Assembly: GCA_949746285.1 (NCBI GenBank)
Contig: CATJZH010000110.1
Coordinates: forward strand, 1 to 5,811
DNA: 5,811 bases
Direction: 5' to 3'
Origin: an uncultured Clostridia bacterium
GTDB taxonomy: Bacteria > Bacillota > Clostridia > TANB77 > CAG-508
The notes beneath the pieces were generated by a model. The model was not told where the DNA came from. It saw only the letters and a list, made by a program, of their open reading frames with translations, and did not search any database. Below, piece by piece: positions 1-4,713 of this stretch (the first letter of the stretch is position 1; each line of letters starts with the position of its first letter). The position numbers were made by a program, and so were the translations under genes.

Positions 1-5
1 AAATA

Positions 6-449
6 ATGGAATATCATTATGAAATCTTACCAAAGGAAATGAGAGTAACAGATAGAATCTTTTGGGATTCAGCAGCTTCAATTTATGGAGATATCTGTGA
101 TTATCTTAAAACTTTTGGTGAGGTAACAACAGTAGGGGAACTTATGCGAAAGATATCCGAAAATTCAATAGCAGAATTAATGTTGCAGGAAATCTATGAT
201 CAGTGGCAACAGATAAAAAAAATTCCCAAGAATGCATTATGTACGAGAAAAGATTGGGAAGAAGCAGGATATTCTTTGGAAGGAGAGGAAGCTTTTTATT
301 TTAAAAAAGCTTTTGATTTAAGTACAAAGGATACATATCCATATGTGTCTGTAAGAAAGATGATGAAGAAGACAGAAATTCAAGGTGTGTATGAGATGCT
401 TATGGTTATAGCCAAAAGATATGAGAAGGAATACGCCTACGTATCATAG
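6..449 (+). CDS. Hypothetical protein of unknown function, compositionally distinct
   Basis: I do not recognise this 147-residue protein. It appears soluble: there is no signal peptide or membrane segment. It is rich in charged and aromatic residues, with a likely helical C-terminal part (about residues 115-145, ending KRYEKEYAYVS). The start is tentative because only five bases precede the ATG. The ATG overlaps a TAA in another frame (TAATG at 4-8), which would fit coupling to an upstream gene ending there, but the same frame is also open to the window edge. Hand counting gives about 33% G+C, clearly above the genes that follow, and codon use is less extreme (CAG, GGG and CCC occur). I infer that it belongs to a different, possibly acquired segment ending near 450-490. 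A strong hairpin lies just after its TAG stop. No function is proposed. Confidence 0.6.
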   Translation: MEYHYEILPKEMRVTDRIFWDSAASIYGDICDYLKTFGEVTTVGELMRKISENSIAELMLQEIYDQWQQIKKIPKNALCTRKDWEEAGYSLEGEEAFYFKKAFDLSTKDTYPYVSVRKMMKKTEIQGVYEMLMVIAKRYEKEYAYVS

Positions 450-456
450 CCTACTG

Positions 457-491
457 ATGTTTAAAGCCGAGTGACGCTCGGCTTTAAACAT
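457..491. terminator. Hairpin between convergent genes, probable bidirectional terminator
   Basis: A perfect 15-bp stem (457-471 paired with 477-491, arm ATGTTTAAAGCCGAG) closes on a 5-base loop, TGACG. It starts 7 bases after the stop of the upstream plus-strand gene and ends 5 bases from the stop of the minus-strand reductase, so it can serve both. The GCCGAG core stands out in this AT-rich region. The T run is poor: the plus side continues ATATATTATTCTATTTT and the minus side has no T tract beyond the TTTAAA in the stem. The hairpin is certain, but its efficiency as a terminator is inferred. Confidence 0.8.
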
Positions 492-496
492 ATATA

Positions 497-1369
497 TTAT
501 TCTATTTTAAATTGACTAGCAAGTTTATCAATAGTAATACCTCCTTGATTTTTCCAATCAATTTGAATATCGTTAAATCTTTTATCTTGAAAATCATTTA
601 AAATTTTTAAATCTTCAGTATCTAAAATAAAATCTAATGAATCTAAGTTGCTATCTATATTTTCTAATGTAGTGGTTTTAATTATTGTATTTAATTTTTT
701 TTCTTTAATTATCCAATTAAGAAGAATTTGGTTTTGAGATTTATTATATTTTTTTGACATTTCTAAAAGAAAAGGATAATTCATTTTTGCAATATTATTT
801 CGTCTTAAAGCTTGATAGCATACAAATTTAATAGTATTTTCTTTGCAATAATCTATTAGTCCAACATTTTCATAGTATTTACATTCTAAATTATAAACAC
901 CTTCAAAACTAAAAATATTAAAGTGATTACAAAGTTCTTTTAGTTCATCAAAAGTAGTATTACTAGCAGATAAAAATTTAACTTTTCCTTTTTTTACTAA
1001 TTTATCTATTTCATTATAGGTATCAAGTAAAGGAATTTTAGAAGCATATGAAGTATGAACTTGCAAAGCATCTACATAATCAATATTCATTCTCTTTAAA
1101 TATTCATCTAATTGATTCTCAATATCTTCTACTTTTTCTATATAAGGTTCTAAATGACAAGTAAGAAAAATTTTATCTTGATTTACTATTTTAAAAAAAT
1201 CTTGCAGAAAATCTACAACTTTGCAATTATTATATAAAAGGCTAGTACTTAAAAAATTTTGACCTTTATCTACAGAATATAGAAGAGCCTTTAAAGATTT
1301 TTCTTTATTGTTTAAATCAATATTATAAGTACCAATTCCAATAGGATTTAATTCTATTAATTTTTTCAT
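497..1369 (-). CDS. Aldo/keto reductase-family protein with altered catalytic residues
   Basis: This 290-residue protein has the length and motif order of a single-domain aldo/keto reductase, a TIM barrel that normally reduces carbonyls with NAD(P)H. Visible landmarks are GIGTYN at about 11-16, the strand/loop FLSTSLLY at 39-46, DALQVH at 100-105, SASNTT near the usual GVSN position, the YNLECKYY region, and IIKTTTLENIDSNL near the usual cofactor-binding IPG...EN segment. Of the classical Asp-Tyr-Lys-His tetrad, Tyr46 and His105 are kept, but the Asp position is Ser41 and the Lys position is His72 (LTCHLE). Ordinary reductase activity is therefore doubtful; a specialised or non-redox role is possible. 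The cytoplasmic location follows from the lack of signal or membrane segments. A Shine-Dalgarno-like AGAGAG (1380-1385, complement) lies 10 bases before the ATG. The gene stands alone, divergent from the folate-transport cluster, and ends at a hairpin. Confidence 0.88.
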   Translation of the reverse strand: MKKLIELNPIGIGTYNIDLNNKEKSLKALLYSVDKGQNFLSTSLLYNNCKVVDFLQDFFKIVNQDKIFLTCHLEPYIEKVEDIENQLDEYLKRMNIDYVDALQVHTSYASKIPLLDTYNEIDKLVKKGKVKFLSASNTTFDELKELCNHFNIFSFEGVYNLECKYYENVGLIDYCKENTIKFVCYQALRRNNIAKMNYPFLLEMSKKYNKSQNQILLNWIIKEKKLNTIIKTTTLENIDSNLDSLDFILDTEDLKILNDFQDKRFNDIQIDWKNQGGITIDKLASQFKIE

Positions 1370-1406
1370 AAACTATAAACTCTCTTTCTTTATAAGTATT
1401 TAAAAC

Positions 1407-1436
1407 ATTATAGCATAAAAACATTATATTTTACAA
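1407..1436 (-). promoter_or_regulatory. Promoter of the aldo/keto reductase gene, -35 inside the palindrome end
   Basis: Read on the minus strand, TTGTAA (1431-1436) is followed by an 18-base spacer and a perfect TATAAT (1407-1412). The TG one base before the -10 (TGCTATAAT) makes it an extended -10. It sits 37 bases upstream of the start codon and points at the reductase gene. The -35 hexamer coincides with the terminal bases of the large inverted-repeat element, so insertion of that element may have created or replaced this half of the promoter. In such AT-rich DNA chance matches are common, but the extended -10 and the good spacing support the call. Confidence 0.6.
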
Positions 1437-1692
1437 TTTATTTCTGTGATTTATAAACACATATAAAATTAGTTATATTAATTAATAACATTCCAATTCT
1501 TAGTTCAAGTAATTTTCATAGAAGCTCTAAAATAAAATTAGTCAGCACCCTCAAAAAAATTTGAGATTCCCTAACTAATTTTATACAAGAGCTTCTACTT
1601 CAAATTGCTTTCAAGGCAGAATTTCCATTTATATTAATATAATATAACTAATTTTTACACTATAATTTATTAATCACAAAAATAAATTGTAA
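1431..1692. mobile_element. 262-bp palindromic element, MITE-like, with 21-bp terminal inverted repeats
   Basis: Both halves of this non-coding region are inverted copies of one another. The ends, 1431-1451 and 1672-1692, match at 20 of 21 positions (starting TTACAATTTATTT). Further in, in nested order, 1465-1480 pairs with 1640-1655 (16/16), 1495-1500 with 1618-1623, 1519-1528 with 1588-1597 (10/10), 1532-1542 with 1574-1584 (11/11) and 1550-1555 with 1560-1565 around an AAAA loop. The right arm is about 8 bases longer, so the halves have diverged by indels. There is no meaningful ORF. Homology ends abruptly just outside 1431 and 1692. TTATA occurs close to both ends (1424-1428 and 1694-1698) but at different offsets, so no target duplication can be claimed. 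The best reading is a miniature inverted-repeat element or a structured palindromic repeat; a palindromic regulatory region is the alternative. Confidence 0.7.
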
Positions 1693-1800
1693 GTTATAAT
1701 ATAAAAAATAGTAAATTTAAAAAAAATAGTATTCAAGCTGAAAAAAGTATGTTAAAATAATTATCAGAAAAAAAGGATATATATAGAAAGAGAGGTTTTT
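1693..1800 (+). promoter_or_regulatory. folT: Leader region of the folate transporter cluster, promoter not resolved
   Basis: These 108 bases between the palindrome and the folT start must hold, or lie downstream of, the cluster promoter. Candidates are weak: TTGTAA at the element end (1687-1692) with TAAATT at 1712-1717 (19-base spacing), or TTCAAG (1732-1737) with TAAAAT (1753-1758, 15-base spacing). A perfect TATAAT at 1695-1700 has no matching -35 box at 17 bases. A Shine-Dalgarno AGAGG (1791-1795) lies 5 bases before the ATG. I looked for a tetrahydrofolate riboswitch and see neither its conserved sequence nor its fold. Confidence 0.35.
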
Positions 1801-2337
1801 ATGAGCAGAAATAAAAAAATTATATTAACAGCAATATTATTAACAATGAACATTATATTATCAAGATTTTTATCAATAAGAACACCAATAACAAAAGTAA
1901 GTTTTGCATTTGTTCCAACTATGTTATGTGCTACTTGGTTAGGACCAAAGTGGACAGTACTTTTAAATGTTTTAGGAGATCTAATAGGAGCAACTTTATT
2001 TCCAACAGGAGCATATTTTATTGGATATACAATAAGTACAGCAATAGCAGGACTAATATATGGATTATTACTTTATAAAAAAGAATCTAATAGTATTTCA
2101 GAAAAGAAGTTTTTCTTAAGAGTAACAATAGCTGTAACTTTAATTGCTGTTATAGTAAATATGGGATTAAATACATTATGGACAAGTATTACAACAGGAA
2201 AGGCTTTTCAAGTGTTATTTTTTGCAAGAATACCAAAACAAATTATAATGATACCAATACATATAATTGTATTTATGTTTATTGAAAAAATGATTAGAAA
2301 ACCATTTGATACATATATAAGGAGCAATAATGATTAA
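1801..2337 (+). CDS. folT: Folate-family ECF transporter S component (FolT)
   Basis: This 178-residue membrane protein is the substrate-binding (S) subunit of an energy-coupling factor importer. It has about six hydrophobic helices and the sequence pattern of the folate family: SRFLSIRTP (21-29), SFAFVP (34-39), GDLIGATLFPTGAYF (59-73), NMGLNTLW (120-127) and ARIPKQIIMIP (142-152). The Arg143/Lys146 pair sits in the segment that is characteristically basic in FolT proteins. Helix 1 carries A-x-x-x-T (11-15) where S components usually have a small-residue motif that contacts EcfT. Folate is the predicted ligand, by family resemblance only. The gene has a good Shine-Dalgarno site 5 bases upstream and overlaps the following ATPase gene by 8 bases, so the two are surely co-translated. 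FolT is often encoded alone and uses a shared module; here it has its own partners. Confidence 0.88.
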   Translation: MSRNKKIILTAILLTMNIILSRFLSIRTPITKVSFAFVPTMLCATWLGPKWTVLLNVLGDLIGATLFPTGAYFIGYTISTAIAGLIYGLLLYKKESNSISEKKFFLRVTIAVTLIAVIVNMGLNTLWTSITTGKAFQVLFFARIPKQIIMIPIHIIVFMFIEKMIRKPFDTYIRSNND

Positions 2338-3142
2338 AGTAGAAAACGTTTCTTTTAAATATAAAAATAGCGAAAATAAGGTATTAGATGAACTAAATTT
2401 TTCAGTAAATGACGGAGAAATAATTGCTATTGTTGGAAAAAATGCCTCAGGAAAGTCAACAATTGGAAAATTAATTTCTGGAATTATAAAATTAAAAACA
2501 GGTACTATTTTAATAGATAATATGGATATATCAAAAAAAAGAGATTTAATACGAAATAAAGTAGGAATAGTTTTTCAAAATCCAGAAAATCAAATTATAT
2601 TTAACAATATTTATGATGAACTTTCTTTTTCATTAAAAGATTTAGATAAAAATGAAATAGATAGTAGAATAGATAGTGCTTTAACCCAAGTAGGAATGCT
2701 TGATAAAAAAAATCAAGATTTATTTACGTTGTCATTAGGAGAAAAACAAAGAATAATGATAGCAGAAGTTTTAGCTAAAGACTCTAAATATATAATTTTG
2801 GATGAACCTACTACAATGATTGATAGTCAAGGCAAAGAAAAAATATATGAGATAATTAAAAATTTAAAAGATAAAGGATATACAATTATTTGTATAACAA
2901 ATGTAGCTGATGAAATATTATTAGCAGATAGAATACTTATATTAAATAACGGAAAAATTGAATGTGAGATTGATAAAAAAGATTTAATAAATAAATATTA
3001 TTTGCTAAATGAATTTGAAATAAAAGAACCAACTATTCTCAAAATTTTAGCAGAGCTTAAGAAAAATGGAATAAATATGGATTTAAAAGAATTTTCAGTA
3101 AAAGAATTAGTGAAAGGACTTATAAATGAAAAAGGCAATTGA
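2330..3142 (+). CDS. ecfA: ECF transporter ATPase (EcfA-like), divergent motifs
   Basis: This 270-residue ABC ATPase would power vitamin uptake from the cytoplasmic face. The order of motifs is complete: Walker A GKNASGKST (36-44), Q-loop VFQNPENQI (81-89, Gln83, typical of ECF/CbiO ATPases), signature LSLGEKQR (134-141), Walker B YIILDEPT (154-161, catalytic Glu159) and D-loop MIDSQGK (163-169). Two features are unusual. The signature has Leu where LSGGQ has its first Gly, and the switch-histidine position is Asn191 (CITNVADE instead of ITH). The roughly 50 C-terminal residues match the accessory helical part of ECF ATPases. Only one ATPase is encoded here, so it either homodimerises or borrows a second subunit encoded elsewhere. 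The start overlaps folT by 8 bases and has AAGGAG (2319-2324) 5 bases upstream. Confidence 0.9.
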   Translation: MIKVENVSFKYKNSENKVLDELNFSVNDGEIIAIVGKNASGKSTIGKLISGIIKLKTGTILIDNMDISKKRDLIRNKVGIVFQNPENQIIFNNIYDELSFSLKDLDKNEIDSRIDSALTQVGMLDKKNQDLFTLSLGEKQRIMIAEVLAKDSKYIILDEPTTMIDSQGKEKIYEIIKNLKDKGYTIICITNVADEILLADRILILNNGKIECEIDKKDLINKYYLLNEFEIKEPTILKILAELKKNGINMDLKEFSVKELVKGLINEKGN

Positions 3143-3689
3143 GTTTTTACTTTTTATAATATATAGTACTTGTATATTTTTTTTCCCTAACAACTTTTAT
3201 GTATTATTGTTTTTAGGGATAAATATATTTTTAATGTTTATAACAAAAGTTAGAATAAAAAAAGTAACTAGTAAGATGATTAAAATTTTTCCTTTTATAT
3301 TATTTACATTTATAATTAATTGTTTGCTGGATACTTTTGAAAATGCAGCTTGGATAGCAGTAAAATTATGTATTGTGTGTAATCTTACAATTATATATGC
3401 TATAATTACTACTATTACTCAAATATCAGACACAATAAAATTATTGTGTACACCACTTAAAATATTTAAAATAAATACTGATGAAATAAAATTGATGGTT
3501 AGTATATCTTTATCGATGCTTCCAATATTAAAAAAGGAACTATATGAAATAAGAGAAGCATCTATAGCTAAAAATATGAAATTTAATATAAAAAATACAA
3601 AAAATATATTATTTAAATTTTGCATATCTATTATAAGAAGAGTAAATTATATAGAGGAATCATTAATAGCTAAAGGATATGAGGAATAA
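3126..3689 (+). CDS. ecfT: EcfT-like transmembrane coupling protein, short and divergent
   Basis: This 187-residue protein occupies the EcfT position in the cluster. Hydrophobic segments lie at about residues 4-20, 24-39, 51-68, 74-97 and possibly 123-135. A cytoplasmic helical part follows with the right spacing for the two coupling helices: LYEIREASIAKN (139-150) and YIEESLIAKGYEE (175-187). In EcfT/CbiQ proteins these carry Ala-Arg-Gly motifs that fit into the ATPases; here they read Ala-Lys-Asn and Ala-Lys-Gly. Typical family members are about 200-270 residues and usually continue past the second motif with another helix, but this one stops 3 residues after it. The next gene begins at once, leaving no downstream remnant. 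The start overlaps ecfA by 17 bases, with AAAGGA (3113-3118) 7 bases upstream. Assignment rests on position, topology and the paired motifs. Confidence 0.75.
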   Translation: MKKAIEFLLFIIYSTCIFFFPNNFYVLLFLGINIFLMFITKVRIKKVTSKMIKIFPFILFTFIINCLLDTFENAAWIAVKLCIVCNLTIIYAIITTITQISDTIKLLCTPLKIFKINTDEIKLMVSISLSMLPILKKELYEIREASIAKNMKFNIKNTKNILFKFCISIIRRVNYIEESLIAKGYEE

Positions 3690-3701
3690 GGAGGAATTTA
3701 G

Positions 3702-4547
3702 ATGAATTGGATAGTATGGATAATAATTTATTTAATTATATATGTAATATTTAATCAATTTTATAAAATATCTACTAAAAGTTTAACTAAAGAAGGAGCA
3801 TTAACAGTTTTATTAGAATTTATAGGAGCAGTAACAATTTTATTATTATTTCCTTTTTTTGAAATAAAATTTCCAACAGATATAAGAGTATATATTTTGC
3901 TAGGATTATCAATAATTTTTTATACAATAGTAGATAGAATGAATACTACTGTTAGAAGAGGTATTGAAGCATCTACATATAGTATGATAAGTCAATTATC
4001 AACAGTTTTTATGATATTTGCAGGAATATTATTTTTTAAAGAACCATTTGTATTAAATAAGTTTATAGGTGCTATGTTAATAGTGTTTAGTAATATAATA
4101 ATTTTTTATAAAAGAGGAGAAAAGAAATTAGATAAATATGTTCTTTTAGGGATAATTGCTAATCTTTTCTTCACAGTTGCAATATTTTTAGATGTTAATA
4201 TATCAGATAATTTTAATTTGCCTTTTTATGTTACTTTAACATTAGGAGTTCCAGCAATACTTATTTTCATATTTGAAAGAATAAAATTTTCAGATATAAA
4301 AACAGAATTTAAAAATGGAAATAAAAAAGCAATGATTATAACTTCAATAAGTTGGTCGTTAGCAATAGTAGCACAATTAAGAGCATATCAGCTTGGAAAT
4401 GTAAGTATAATAGCACCATTATGTGCATTAAATGTTGTGCTAAATGTAATTGTTGGTTATTTTTTACTTAAAGAAAAAGATGATATACCAAAAAAAATTA
4501 TATCTGCATGTTTAATAATTTTAGGAATTGTATTAATAAAAATATAG
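3702..4547 (+). CDS. DMT superfamily (EamA-type) transporter
   Basis: This 281-residue integral membrane protein has about ten hydrophobic helices arranged as two repeats of five, the layout of EamA/drug-metabolite transporters. In each half a polar AST/LGNVS-like segment (about 91-95 and 230-234) precedes helices that lead into a KEP/KEKD turn. FFKEPF in repeat 1 and LLKEKDD in repeat 2 match the position of the family's conserved acidic xGE motif. Such proteins export or import small metabolites, and the substrate cannot be read from sequence. The start is secure: a perfect AAGGAGG (3688-3694), which overlaps the ecfT stop codon, lies 7 bases before the ATG. The gene is the last of the folT cluster and ends at a strong terminator. 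A link to folate handling is suggested only by co-transcription. Confidence 0.85.
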   Translation: MNWIVWIIIYLIIYVIFNQFYKISTKSLTKEGALTVLLEFIGAVTILLLFPFFEIKFPTDIRVYILLGLSIIFYTIVDRMNTTVRRGIEASTYSMISQLSTVFMIFAGILFFKEPFVLNKFIGAMLIVFSNIIIFYKRGEKKLDKYVLLGIIANLFFTVAIFLDVNISDNFNLPFYVTLTLGVPAILIFIFERIKFSDIKTEFKNGNKKAMIITSISWSLAIVAQLRAYQLGNVSIIAPLCALNVVLNVIVGYFLLKEKDDIPKKIISACLIILGIVLIKI

Positions 4548-4560
4548 TAAATTCTGATAA

Positions 4561-4589
4561 AAGGTCACTTGAAAACAAGTGACTTTTTT
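4561..4589 (+). terminator. Intrinsic terminator of the folT-ecfA-ecfT-DMT cluster
   Basis: A GTCACTTG/CAAGTGAC stem (4564-4571 with 4576-4583) closes on an AAAA loop and is extended at its base by a G-T pair and A-T pairs. Six T (4584-4589) and then CGTTTTT follow directly. It begins 14 bases after the DMT stop codon, as expected for the end of the transcript. The A run before the stem would also give modest termination in reverse. Confidence 0.93.
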
Positions 4590-4647
4590 CGTTTTTCATA
4601 ATATTCTATTTAGTTTTTTTAATAGTAATACCCAATTTGAACGTATG

Positions 4648-4685
4648 GTCAATTAATTGACAGAGTTATTCACTAATGATAATCT
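4648..4685 (+). promoter_or_regulatory. Promoter of the flavin oxidoreductase gene with palindromic operator
   Basis: A perfect TTGACA (4657-4662) is followed by GATAAT at 15 bases (4678-4683) or TAATCT at 17 bases (4680-4685). The -35 box lies within the perfect 14-bp palindrome GTCAATTAATTGAC (4648-4661). A dimeric repressor bound there would block the polymerase, and I infer such control; MarR- or TetR-type proteins commonly use this kind of site. Transcription should start near 4690, giving a leader of about 25 bases. Confidence 0.6.
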
Positions 4686-4702
4686 AGTCTTATAAACTAG
4701 AT
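4682..4702 (+). promoter_or_regulatory. Inverted repeat beside the ribosome binding site
   Basis: ATCTAGT (4682-4688) and ACTAGAT (4696-4702) form a 7-bp inverted repeat around CTTATAA. It overlaps the likely -10 region and start point and ends one base before the AGGAGG ribosome binding site (4703-4708). It could be a second protein-binding site or, if transcribed in full, a weak hairpin near the ribosome site. The predicted start point falls inside it, so the DNA-site reading is the likelier one. Confidence 0.4.
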
Positions 4703-4713
4703 AGGAGGAAATT

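Noticed and set aside
1431..1692. CRISPR array or integron attachment site
   Set aside because: The repeats are inverted, few and nested around one centre. There are no regularly spaced direct repeats and no cas or integrase gene.
1420..1702. Target-site duplication flanking the palindrome (TTATA at 1424-1428 and 1694-1698)
   Set aside because: The two copies lie at different distances from the element ends, and the flanks are nearly pure A/T, so the match is expected by chance.
1500..1800. Tetrahydrofolate or other riboswitch upstream of folT
   Set aside because: The structured part is a whole-length palindrome with matching terminal repeats. I see none of the conserved THF riboswitch sequence, no T-box GGGTGG motif and no terminator/antiterminator pair before the start codon.
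3419..3625. Minus-strand open frame opposite ecfT
   Set aside because: It is a low-complexity Ile/Phe/Asn-rich shadow with no start signals, lying inside an operon transcribed the other way.
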